From Capsaspora owczarzaki ATCC 30864 (lineage: Eukaryota; Opisthokonta; Filasterea), in assembly GCF_000151315.2 (NCBI RefSeq), contig NW_011887302.1:62001-126000 (forward strand): DNA of 64,000 nucleotides, given 5' to 3'. Both the position numbers and the translations under genes were made by a program. Shown here in pieces: positions 1 to 10,686 of the stretch. Each line of letters begins with the position of its first letter. Position 1 is the first letter of the stretch. Under the pieces are notes generated by a model that saw only the letters and a list, made by a program, of their open reading frames with translations, searched no databases and had not been told where the DNA came from.

Positions 1-86
1 TTCGTTTTGAGATGTTTCATTCAGTCGTTGCTTTTGCTCACTTTTTTGCCTTGTTTTCTTTTCCCTTTTCTCCCGTCGGATGGCAG

Positions 87-926
87 GTTCAAATCGGCAC
101 CAACTTTCTGCCATGTTCCTTCTCCGTGATGGAAAACCAGCCAATGGACATGCTGATTGGCCTTGATTTTCTCAAACGGTTTCAGGTTGGGCTGGTCTTT
201 GTGTGCGCGCGTGTGGTGCCGAGCATGAAAACCACTCACTCTCATCTCTGTTCTGTGATCTGGTTTGCAGTGTGTCATCGACCTTCGACGGAACGTTTTG
301 GTGATTGGCACCACGGAATCCGAGACCCCGTTCTTGGCCGAGAAGGACCTGCCGCTTTCCGCCCGCCCCGGTGGCGGTGAACTAACAGAGGAAGAGCGTG
401 CTTTGCTCAACAAACCGTCCGCCACCACCTCCTCGAGCTCAGGTGTGTTGTTATTTCCTGTTTTGTAGTGGTGGTCGACTGCAAAGAAATGCGTCATCTC
501 GCAAGCTTCTAACATTGTCCTCGCTTGCTTTCTTGGACCTGCTTAGCAACCACGCCAGCCAGATCGACAACTTCCACGCCCGTGGAGGTCCCTCCGCCAG
601 TCTCCACACCCAGCTCCACGCCAATCAGCCGCGAAGCGTCTCAAACTCGTGCGCCCCTGGCGTCCCAGCAACTCCCAAACTTTTCCAATTTCATGGGCCA
701 ACCTGCAGCAACAGCTGGTTTCCCTCAACAGCAACAACAACAACAGCAACAACAACAACAACAGCAGCAGCAACAGCAGCCACCGCCGGTCCAACTCAGG
801 CAATCTGATATTGATGCGCTTACTGGGCTGGGATTTTCGGCCGAACAAGCACGCACTGCTCTTCAGAATGCTGGAGGCAATGTTGACATAGCTGCCAGCT
901 ATCTTTTCGCCATGACCGAGTATTGA
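87..926 (+). CDS. DDI1: DDI1/DDI2-like ubiquitin-dependent aspartyl protease (3' part)
   Basis: This is the C-terminal part of a DNA-damage-inducible 1 protein, a shuttle factor and protease acting on ubiquitylated substrates. Three exons are visible: 87-185, 271-442 and 547-926, all with GT/AG borders and consistent phase. The gene starts left of the window, because position 87 follows an acceptor AG. The first exon carries the end of the retroviral-type aspartyl protease fold (MDMLIGLDFLKRF). The next continues with CVIDLRRNVLVIGTTE, as in animal DDI2. The last exon has a Ser/Thr/Pro-rich linker, a polyglutamine run and a terminal UBA domain (LTGLGFSAEQARTALQNAGG). The UBA domain binds ubiquitin and is kept here as in yeast Ddi1. 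The active-site aspartate and the ubiquitin-like domain would lie outside the window. This is a host gene despite its retropepsin fold. Confidence 0.93.
726..779 (+). repeat. CAA/CAG run encoding polyglutamine in DDI1
   Basis: A run of CAA and CAG codons encodes an almost pure glutamine tract between the protease domain and the UBA domain. Mixed codons suggest it is less unstable than a pure CAG repeat. Confidence 0.9.
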
Positions 927-993
927 ACACTGTGTTCTTTTGTTATCGCGACCAAATACAACGATGGAAATCAATATGATTATACTACAAAAG

Positions 994-994
994 G

Positions 995-1057
<63 letters not shown>
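994..1057. repeat. (TG)n dinucleotide microsatellite
   Basis: About 31 uninterrupted TG units lie in the 184-bp space between the convergent stop codons of DDI1 and CHD1. Such alternating purine/pyrimidine tracts can form Z-DNA and are length-variable. Confidence 0.97.
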
Positions 1058-1058
<1 letters not shown>

Positions 1059-1110
1059 TTTGGTGGCACCAGAAAGCAAAAAAATAGAGCGAGAAACCTG
1101 GTCCTTGGCG

Positions 1111-4100
1111 TTATTCATCCATTCGAGGCTTCTTGCGCTGAGCATCGTCTGACTCTGCGGGGCGCTTCTCACTGGGGAGAGGAGTCGAGGAGGTCGATTG
1201 CGCGGGGGTCTGCAATATCGAGAAGAAGCATTGGTGAGTATGAAAGTGTCCAACACCGAACAAAACCAGAAACACCAGTCAAAGCTCCACAAAAAAAAAA
1301 AAAAAAAAAAATCAAAAAAAAAATCACATACCTTGTTTGCGAGTCGTTTATAGATCGCACTCACGTGATCGCCGTTCGCCGATGGGTGTTTTCGAGCAAC
1401 TTCATTCCATACACGACTGCATCAAATGATTTTTTTTCCGTCCAAAAGCAAAAAACAAAAAAAAAAAAAACAATAAAAAAGTGAGTTTGAGTTTTGCTGA
1501 CATTTGCACCGCCCTCCAACTCCTCCAGCAAACAGTTTGCACTCACCTTTGCATGTCTGCGGGGAGCGTGTCAACAAAGCGACCGACGCGAAGAAGGTGC
1601 TCCTTGGTCTCGAGGCTGACGCGCTCCTTGCTCCAATTTTCGTGCGCGGCCTTTTGTCGCAAGTCCAAAAAGTTGGCAACGTCGTGTTTGATGGGTACCA
1701 GCAGTTGCTGCGCTTCCGCATCACCACGCGAATGGTGGTGCTCATCGTGGTGGTGGTGGTGGTGATGGTGGTGGTGGTGGTGATCCGATTCCTTGTCCTT
1801 GTGCTTGTCGGGCGTGCGGTGGGACTTGCTCGAGTCGTCAGCGTCGTTTACCGCTGACGTGCTGGCAGCGTTAGAGGCAGCGAGTTTGCTAGCCTTGTCG
1901 TACATGCGGAAGATGGGACTGTCCTTCTTGTCCGAGCTCTTCCCCTCTGCCGACTTTTCGGTCTTGACGACGGACTTTGGCTTTTTCTCGGCTGCCTCGG
2001 CAGCAGCAGCAGCATCAGGGCGAGACGCAGTCGACGAGCTGTTGTCGTCGCGCAGGGTGGCCAGCAACGAGGAGAGCATCTCTTGCGGGACGACAAACTT
2101 GGCTTCGCCACCTTCCCGTTCCTTGCGCTCTTTGCGCTCCTTTGGGGCTCGTTCCTTCTTCTCCTTCTCCTTGTCCTTCTCAGAGCGGTCTGGCTTTTGA
2201 GCCTTCTCCTTCTCAGGGCGCTCTTTGAATTTGAATCCAGCAGCCATGGCGACAATCTGCTGCGCATTGGCTTTGGCGGCGGGCTCCACAGAGGCCAGGC
2301 GCGAAGCAACCTCGGCCTCGCTCATCGGGGTCGTCACAACAGGCGCACGGCGGCTCTTGGAATGGACTGGCTCGCCGTTGGAGCCGGCGGCCTTGCTTGT
2401 GTACGTGCGCAAGCCACGACCCTGGGCGTCAAACCGCAGCACCTTCAGCAGATACTCGACGCGGCGCAAGAGGTGAGACGCTTGCGGAAGGGCATTGTTG
2501 GCTGGGAGAATCTTGCCAGCAAACTTGAGCGCCGGGTCGTCGAGCATCTGCTCCCAGCTGCCAATGCCGTACTTGTGGCATCCGACGAGCAGACGAGCAT
2601 CGTCGGAGGCGTCCCAGCCGGCGGGCCACTTGACAACCATGACCTTGCAGGGGAGGGTGAACTTGCCCTGCGCATCGAGGGAGGTGCCCAGCAATTTCGA
2701 CACCAACTGCATGTCGCTGTTGCGCTCGACCAACTCGATCGCCAGCACTCGGTTGCCCTGGACTGCAATGGCCGGGTTTTTCTTCTTGTGTGCCTGAGAT
2801 TCGGCAGTGATGGCAGCAATCTGCACTTGGATGTCGGCGTTGTGCGAGCCGAGCTCGTCCATGGCTTCGAGAGCGCCCTGCTTTTCGAGCTTTTTGATGG
2901 CGCTGTCAAAGCCTTTGGACGTTGCTTCCCACTCGTCCACCGCAGCTTGGGCGGCCTTAAGGACCACCGACACGACACCAGCAACGGTGGCCTCGTCGTG
3001 AGCCTCGGCCAGACCAGAATCAGCGTACATGACGGACATTCGTGCTGGCAGGTCGCCAAAGCGCTTCCAGGAGCGCAGCAAGCTTCGAACCTCAGCAGGC
3101 GTCAACGGACTGGCGTCAGCCACAGGCAAGCCCTCCAATTCAAGGCTGCGCGCGCCTCGAGAGGCGCCTGCACCTCCAGCGCCACGACGGCGGCTGGGCC
3201 CCTCCTCATCCGAGCTGCCGCCCGAGGATGCCGACGAATCGCCCTTGCCGCGGTGCGGTCGCCGCGCGGCAACAAACGCAGTGTCGTTGTACGAGCGGTT
3301 GTCCGTCCTGCCGCGGCGTGGCGGCAGAAACAGGGCCATCTGCTTTTCTTGCTCTTCCTCCTGCTGCATGCGCTCGCGCTCCGACATGGGAATAATGTCA
3401 TCCCAGGAAGCATCGTTCGCGCCATCGCTGCTGCCGGTGGCAAAGTTGGCCACCTTGAACTGCGACATCAAGCCGTTTGCAGCGGCATCGCCGTCCTCGT
3501 CCTGCGTTTCACGCGTTTCTGCACGCGCGAGGATTTCGTCAATGTCGAGTTCGGCGAGTTTACTGTCTTGGTCTTGCTGATCCTTGAACAGCTCTTCCGC
3601 ACCAAACTTGAGAATCGAGGCCAGCTCGTCCTTGCTGAAAGGGGTCGATCCGGTCGCTTTGCCAGCCGCGGCTGCGTTGGGTCCAGCGCTGCCTTCCGCC
3701 TCCGCGCTCTCCTCCTCGCCATCGTCGATTTCGTCCTCGTCGCCGCTTTCGATTGATTTTCGGTTCTACACGACAGCAAAGTTACCAACAAGGGGGGGGG
3801 GAAACAACAACACCCGCACAGTAAGAACGAGAAACGCGACAACAACACCAAACAAACAACAATCAGTGCCCAGATGTACCTTGTTGTGAACACGCGCATT
3901 CTTCTTGCTCGACGGCTTCTTGGGAGACGCAGAGCCGAGCACCGCACGTCCAGTCGTGTCCATGCGCTGGATGACGACGTGGTCCAGAATCATCTTCTTT
4001 TTGGCGCGCTCGAGGATGTCCTCCTCGACCGAGTTTTTCGTAATGATGCGGTAAATGTTAACAACGTTCTTTTGGCCAATGCGGTGCGCACGGGCCTCGG

Positions 4101-7100
4101 CCTGCAAGTCGTTTTGAGGATTCCAGTCCGAGTCAAAGATGATGACCGTGTCCGCGGTGGCCAAGTTGATGCCCAGGCCGCCGGCGCGGGTGGACAACAG
4201 GAAGGCAAAGTCTGTCGAGCCCTCCGCGTTAAAGTGATCGAGGGACTGCTTTCGCAAGTCGCCACGAACGTTGCCGTCCAGGCGCTGGAAGCCAAAGCCG
4301 CGGCGTTGCATGTACTCTGCGAGAATGTCGAGCATGCGGACCATTTGCGAAAAGATGAGCACGCGGTGACCAGTCTCACGCAGCCGCACAAGGAGCTTGT
4401 CCAGCAAGACCATTTTGCCGCTTTGCTTGACAAGGCGAGCGAGTCGGTCGTCCGTTTGGCCACCGAGGGTCAACTGTCCGCCGGCCGCCGCTGCTCCGCT
4501 GCTCTCATTGGTCGCGCCTGACGCGAGAGGTGCAGTCTCCATCGGCTGCTGGGCCGAGTTGGTCGTCTCGTCAGAGGGGGCTGGAGCCGGAGCGGCGAGT
4601 GCAGGACCCAGGTTGGCCAGTTCTTGCGGCGCCTCCTCGTCAGGCTTGATGAGGTTGGGGTGGTTGCAGCACTTTTTGAGCTCAATCATAATGTTGATAA
4701 AGCCACCGGCGTTGCCGCGTCGGCCCTTGCGCAGCATGGTGTAGTTTTTGGTGAGAATCCACTTGTAGTACTGTTTCTGCAGACTCGACATGTCGACACG
4801 AAGAATGCGCTCCACCTTGGCTGGCAGCGACTTTTCGACATCCTTCTTGACACGTCGTAGCAAGAAGGGCTGCAGCAAGGCGTGCAGCTTGTTGATATTG
4901 GACTCGAGATTCGAGTACTGCTCGATAAAGTCGTCGCACGACGTGAAGCGGTCCGGTGTCAAGAAGTGCAGCAGCGCCCACAGCTCTCGCAAATCGTTCT
5001 GCAGCGGCGTGCCGGTGACGAGCAGGCGATGGTTGGTGTGGAAGCCAGCGAGGGCTTGGTGCAGACGCGACGACACATTCTTGAGACGGTGCGCCTCGTC
5101 CACCATGAGGTTGGTCCATTTGAACCGCGCAAGGTACGCCTCATCGGACAGCACTGTCTCGTAGGTGGTAATCATGACATTAAACTTGGGGCGCTTGCCG
5201 GTCGAGTCCAACAGCTCATAGTCGCGGATGATTTTGCGGCTGGCGGCGTTGCCAATGTAGACAATCACGTTGAGGGAAGGGAGCCACCGCTCAAACTCGC
5301 GTTGCCATGCAGCAATGGTCGAAAGCGGCACAACCACCAAATGCGGGCCATACACGTGGAAGACGTGGCACAAGTAGCCAACAAAAGACAGCGTTTGGAT
5401 GGTCTTGCCCAGACCCATCTCGTCAGCCAGAATGACCGACTGTTGTTTGCACCAGGACGAGACAAGCCAATTCAAACCGAGCAGCTGGTAGTCGCGCAGC
5501 ACCAGCTCGCTGCCTTCCTTGTCCCGCACGGGCTCGGCACCATCAGCAACAGCATTCTCATCCGCTGCGGGCTCCAATTCCGTCGACACGTCGGCGGGCT
5601 GCTCCGTCTCAGTCTTTGAGGCCGCCCGCGGGGTTTCGGAGGTCTCTACTGGACGACCAAGGAAGGCAGGCTGCACCTTAATCTCCTTAAAGCCAGGGCG
5701 TTGGACCAAGGCGCGAGCGCGCGGGTCGGGCAGCATCTTGGACTGCTCTCGCTTTTCAAAAGCCTCAACCTTCTCTGGATGGCGCGCAGCAACAAGCTTT
5801 GCGTCATCCCAGGTGCAGTCAGAGTAGAGCAGTCCCTCCCATTTGCAGAGATACTGGACGCCTGTCGTCGACGACGCCTCGTCGTCGTCCTCCTCCATCG
5901 CATCATCGGATGAACGGCTCGACACGATGCGCTCCACCAAAACATGTTGTCGCGACAAGTCCATGTACATGTCCACCTGGCAGGCGTCGTGCTCAACGTC
6001 TTCAGGCGACGCGTCCGCCAGCCAAGCGGCCCGCTCGTTCTCCGTCTTGATGTAGTTGGCCAGCTTTTTGAGACCTTTGACGCCTCGTTCTTGCAACGAA
6101 GCTTCCGTCTCCCAAGAGTTGTGCCAGTGCGACTGTTGCTCCCACTTGACGAGAAACTCGCAATCGGGCGACTCAATGTCGTTGACGCGGTAAACAAAGT
6201 CGAGCGGGAGGCCCAGAAACAGCCCGTCCGCACGCTCGTCGGGCAGTGTGGGCTGCGAGGAACGAACTCGGTGGATGATGACACGATCAATGTTGGACCG
6301 GTCGGCCGCAGCCTCCTCTTCCACATCGTCGTCCTCGGCCTCGTCCGCGTCCTCCACGTCCACGTCTTCGCCGTCTGACTTTTTGGAGGCGCCTCCTCGT
6401 CGGGTGGTCTTGGGGCCAACAATGTCGTCTTCGTCCGTCTCAGACTCGGAAGCCTCGCGGTAGGACTTGACGTTCGAGTTGGCGCGAGTCGAGCCGACGC
6501 GAAAGTTGCGCATGTCCTGAGCCACAACATCATTGTCGTCGTCATCGTCGTCCTCCGAGTTGAGCGCTGCTCGCCGTGCGCGGGCTGACGGTTTGACAAA
6601 AGAGGTCGCGGTCGAGGCCCCACCGCGTCGCTGCTGGCGTTTCCGGTGCGATCGCTTGCCGCGGTTGTCAAAGTCATCGTCGTCCGAGCCGTCGTCGCTG
6701 TCATCTGCGCCTCGTCGACCATTCCTGTGGCGCCCTGCATCGTCGGACTCCTCTTCAGAGGTTTCTGTGGGCGTGACGGGCTCTTCCACCATCACCTTGC
6801 GGACGACAGCCCTGCCCGAACTCGTGTAGCTGGTCGTTTCGCGCTCCACCATGCGTGTCTTGGGCTTGCGAGACTTTTTCCGCTTGGAGGTGCTCCCTTT
6901 GTGTCGCTTGGTTGTTGAGGATGATTTCGAAGCGTGCTTGCGTTTGTTGCGGCGCTCATCCGAGTCGTACTCTTCGTCGTCGTCGTCGTCGTCCGCTGAC
7001 TCTGATTCCTCCTCGTCCTCGTCATGCTTGTACTTGCCGTCGTCCGAGTCATCATCATCGTCGTTGTCTTCATCACCTTCAATGTCTGCCTCGTCATCGA

Positions 7101-7296
7101 CCATGGCGTCGTTGTTGTCGTCGTCGTCGTCGGCTGGTTTCTTGGATTGTGCCGCAACTGGGCGATGCAGGCCTCCGCCATACGTGGCAGCGAGATGCGC
7201 AGCCGCAGCCGCCGCAGTATCCGATGTCGCAGACCCAGCAGGCGTGGTCGTGGTCGTGGTCGTGTCCATTGGCACTGGCGCTTGTTCGCTCGCCAT
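1111..7296 (-). CDS. CHD1: CHD1-type chromodomain helicase DNA-binding protein
   Basis: This is a nucleosome-spacing ATPase of the CHD1/CHD2 subfamily, about 1939 residues. Exons are 7296-3880, 3765-1547, 1416-1332 and 1209-1111, all in frame. An acidic low-complexity N-terminus (to about residue 340) precedes two chromodomains (about 360-530). The SNF2 ATPase follows, with Walker A in DEMGLGKT near residue 625, the DEAH box in VDEAHRLKN near 730 and the second helicase lobe near 965-1065 ([26 protein letters not shown]). A low-complexity insert of about 60 residues lies between the lobes. The second exon carries the SANT/SLIDE-like DNA-binding region (about 1350-1530), a Lys/Glu-rich stretch, a 12-residue histidine run and the CHD1 C-terminal helical domain ([16 protein letters not shown]). 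That domain continues through the two small last exons. No key motif is missing. The gene is convergent with DDI1. Confidence 0.95.
1740..1787 (-). repeat. Trinucleotide run encoding polyhistidine in CHD1
   Basis: GTG/GAT triplets on the + strand read as CAC/CAT codons on the coding strand, giving 12 consecutive histidines and then DEHHH. It sits just before the CHD1 C-terminal helical domain. Confidence 0.9.
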
Positions 7297-9012
7297 GCTT
7301 TGCTATGAGGAGTGTGTTTGCGCGCGTCCGTTCCTCGTTCAACCCTGTTCGTCCGACTGTTTTGTGACAAAGCTCGAAAGATGAAGCGTCTCGTTGCTTG
7401 TCTTGCTTGGTTTGCTTGCGATTCAGGCCTGCATCAAGCAAGAAAACCAAAAAACGAAAAAAAAAGTGAGCAAAAAAAAAAAAAAAAAAAGTGAGCAAAA
7501 AAAAAAAAAAAAAAAGAAAAAGAAAAAAAAAAAAGGGGGACAGCATGGTTTGCAATGCAGATCATCGACGAGTGATTGGGGGGGGGGGCATTGCATGGAA
7601 CGACCACAAGCAAACTGAAGGCGAGGAGTGAGGTTGACACTGGCACAGACACGTGGGCAGCGGGAAGCGCAAGGAGCGCAGCGGTCCAATGCGAAACGAG
7701 CAAATGGAAGATCTCCAATGCTGCTGGTTGTGGATGGCGATGCAGCAACACCCCGTCCACAGCCACCTTCGTCCCCTAGCCATGTGCACACACAACCAAG
7801 TAGGTTGCCGCTGCAGCAACGCTCACCCTCGACAAACCCCAGCCATCGCACTTTGAGATTTTTTTTTTTTTTTTTTTGGCGCCAAATTTCGAGCGTTATT
7901 TTGTCTTTTCATGCAAAACCAACTAAACTCACCAAACAAACGAGAATCAACAAAAGACGAATGAACTGCTACAACAGGAGCCACACATGGACATGTCGCA
8001 TGAGAGGCGACCGACCTCTGCTCAGCTTGTCCGATCTTTGTCAGCGCTCCAAGATCGGACGGGACGACCGTTCGCGAAATTGGTGCAATGCTGTGAACAC
8101 GACCGATCTGCTTTCCGGCTTTTTTGCTTTGATTTTGGGAAGAAGCAGTGGCCGAAGGGACTCATGCACAATCTACCGCGATTGTCGTGCAAAATTTCGT
8201 TGCCTCGTCTCTTTTGTTGTTGTCATTTTTTACACTTTTTCTTTTTTCTCTTTTCGTTCCTTTCCTTGTTTTTTTTTTTCTTGTTTTTCTCCTTTTGCCT
8301 TTTTTTTTTTTTTTTTTTGGTCGCATGTTCACCAAAGTAAGCCAAAGCCTCATCATCCTCATCATCCTCATCCTCATCCTCATCCTCATCATCGCCATCA
8401 TCCTTCGCTCGTATGCCACTGGTTCTGAGGTGTGGGTCGAGGAAGCAAAGAACTCTTTCTCGCTCAGCCTCGCTCGCTCGCTCTCTCACGCGCGCGCTCT
8501 CTCTCTCCCTCTCCCCCTTTCACCCACCCTACCTCGTATCCTGTGATAAGCTTTGTTGCGACAGTCGAATCGAGTCAAGCAGGAAAAGTGACGCAGCCAG
8601 CAGAAACAGCGGAAAACTCGCAATGGAGACCACCATTAATGATGCGGTCGCACTCTCGCTGGTCGTGCCTGACTCTCTTGCAAACACTCTATGTCAATGC
8701 GAGGCAGTGGAAGTGATGAAGAAGAGCACGCGGACGGACGTCACGCCGAGCTCGTGGAGAAAGCACTGCAGTTCCATTGGGGGCAATTCATTTACGTCTC
8801 TCAAATCATGCGCAAATAAATATTTAGAGACAATCCCACAAAGGGCAAAAACAAGGCGAAATAACCCCCCCCCCAATAAATTAGCCAGCATCGTCCATCG
8901 ATATACTTTGAACCAGCTGGCTTTCATCACTGTGACGTTGCGGCGATTGTTGTTTGAAGTGCTGCAAACATCTCACTGTTGATGGTATAAATTTCCCTCA
9001 CTCGCCCTCCAG
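7297..9012. other. Divergent intergenic region between CHD1 and the LRR gene
   Basis: No supportable gene is seen in these 1.7 kb. The CHD1-proximal part has two long A runs separated by a repeated GTGAGC spacer (about 7470-7536), which are T runs on the CHD1 coding strand. T runs lie at about 7859-7878 and 8302-8319. An imperfect CATCCT/CATCAT repeat is at 8348-8403 and a CT-rich stretch near 8460-8525. Open frames here are low-complexity. Confidence 0.7.
8348..8403. repeat. Imperfect (CATCCT/CATCAT)n repeat
   Basis: A run of CATCAT and CATCCT units in intergenic DNA upstream of the LRR gene. It explains the low-complexity open frames on both strands. Confidence 0.85.
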
Positions 9013-10548
9013 ATGACACCCAAAGGATTTGCCTTTGGTCTGCTTCTGCTGCTACTCTGCGTGAATTATCACGTCCAGATGGCACAAGCAGCCAATGCCT
9101 GTGACATTGGCGGCGTGTGCACTTGCTCGGGAACTCAGGTCAGATGCGATGACAGATCCCTCACATTCATTCCAAGCGGAATCCCAAATGATACAACAAT
9201 CCTGTAAGTGTTGCCGTGTTGATTCGAACTTGAAATTGAAGCATTGACGGCATGGCATGCGGTCGATAGGTCCCTGAACGGCAACCAGATCACCAACATT
9301 TCCGCACACACGTTCACAGGTCTGACTGCGCTGACCTTTTTGTAAGGAATGAATGGAAGGAATCACAGGCAAATGGCTGACTTGTTTTGCGATTCTACCT
9401 GTAGGCACTTGGGCGCAAACCAGATCACCAGCATTCCCGTCGGTGCATTCACCGGCCTGACTGTGCTGCGAGCATTGTAAACAGCAAATCAATGCAGAAT
9501 CACACACAAGTCCATAAATGGCTCACTCGTTTGCGATTCCTTCTACAGGTTTCTGTCCGACAATCAGATCACCAGCATTCCCGCCGATGCATTCACAGGC
9601 TTAACTGCGCTGGTTTCTTTGTAAGCAAGCAAGAGCAAGCAGAATCACCCACAGATGGCTCACTCGTTTGCGATTCTAAATGTAGGTATCTGTACAACAA
9701 TCAGATCACTAGCATTCCCTCCGCTGCATTCAAAGACCTATCTGTGGTTGGGGTATTGTATGCAAGGGCTCTCATTTGCACCTGGTTTGATGAATGATTC
9801 TGACTTCAAGTTTGATTTTTGCAGGGCTTTGAACAACAATCCTTTCACCACTTTGCCACCTGGTCTGTTTCAGGGCCTGCCAAATGGCTTGTGGTTGTCG
9901 TGTGATGAGTACTCATGCGTGGGACCGCTGCGACCCAACAACTTTGCGTTTGGTGCTAACACTGCCGCTCCGCCCAGCACTTACGGCAGCGCATCTACGC
10001 CAAACCGTAAGTCCCGGGGGTGACTGCAATTCTCTCGCGATCACTTCACTGACATGTGTACTGCAGAGTGCGATACAGCTTGTGCCACCTGCTATGGCTA
10101 TGGATCCAGTTCGTGTTGCGAGCTCAATTGTCTGACCTGCAGTTCATCCGATCTCTGCACTCAGTGTTATGAAGGCTTTGTTCTGATGGATGGGTCTTGC
10201 GTTTCGCTTGCTTCTGCGGCCTCAGCCTCAATTGCCTCCATTGCCTCACAGGCATCTGCATCGGCCGCAAGTGCTTCATCTGTGTGGCTCACATCTGCTG
10301 CATCCGTTGCATCTGCTGCGTCCGCATCTGCCGCATCTGCCGCCTCTGCTGCGTCTAATGAGTCGAGCGGTGCATCTTCTGGGCCTATTATTGGCGGAGT
10401 GATTGGTGGCGTGTTTGCCCTGCTCCTGTTGGTTGCGCTGGTCGTGGCCCTTCGGCGTCGTCGCGCGCTCGTGTCTTCACCGACCACGTACGCGACGCTC
10501 GATGAGGGACCTTCAGGAATGTCGATGACGAGTAAATCGCAAGTTTGA
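9013..10548 (+). CDS. LRR single-pass membrane protein with Cys-rich stalk and YxxL tail
   Basis: The model has seven exons: 9013-9203, 9270-9341, 9405-9476, 9549-9620, 9686-9757, 9825-10006 and 10067-10548. They encode 380 residues. A signal peptide (about 1-27) precedes a cysteine-rich LRR N-cap (CDIGGVCTCSG). Five leucine-rich repeats follow; four are encoded by exons of exactly 72 nt. Next comes a cap with CDEYSC, a Cys-rich segment (CDTACATCYGYG to CYEGFVLMDGSC) like furin or growth-factor-receptor repeats, and an Ala/Ser-rich stalk. One transmembrane helix lies at about 326-349 (IIGGVIGGVFALLLLVALVV). The short basic cytosolic tail contains TTYATL with Tyr at about 362, a YxxL motif of the type phosphorylated by Src-like kinases. 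It is probably a plasma-membrane receptor or adhesion protein with unknown ligand. CAG directly precedes the ATG, so a 5' UTR intron is possible. Confidence 0.88.
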
Positions 10549-10596
10549 GTGTCCGTCGCTGTTGTGCTGCTCGAGTTGGGTTTTTCTTTCTTTGTT

Positions 10597-10686
10597 GTCA
10601 TTCGCATGCATCCCTTGTTGTTCTCGAGCTAGTTCTATGTCATTCGCATGCATCCCTTGTTGTTCTCGAGCTAGTTCTATGTCATT
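10597..10686. repeat. Two tandem copies of a 42-bp unit
   Basis: The unit starting GTCATTCGCATGCATCCC begins at 10597 and again at 10639 with no mismatch seen. A third copy begins at 10681 and is cut off after 6 bp. It lies about 50 bp past the LRR stop codon, in the probable 3' UTR. Each unit contains the palindromic core GCATGC. Confidence 0.95.

Noticed and set aside
87-442. Retropepsin-like sequence as a retroelement remnant
   Set aside because: The UBA domain, intron structure and flanking sequence show it is the host DDI1 gene; no reverse transcriptase or terminal repeats are near.
2083-3756. 557-codon + strand open frame
   Set aside because: Antisense to the second CHD1 exon, low complexity, no recognisable domain.
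7628-8428. 266-codon + strand frame with Ser/His/Phe runs
   Set aside because: Built from T runs and CATCAT repeats; no domain and no conserved start context.
8986-8992. TATAAAT as a TATA box for the LRR gene
   Set aside because: It lies only about 21 bp before the start codon, leaving almost no 5' UTR; a chance AT-rich match or intronic site is more likely.
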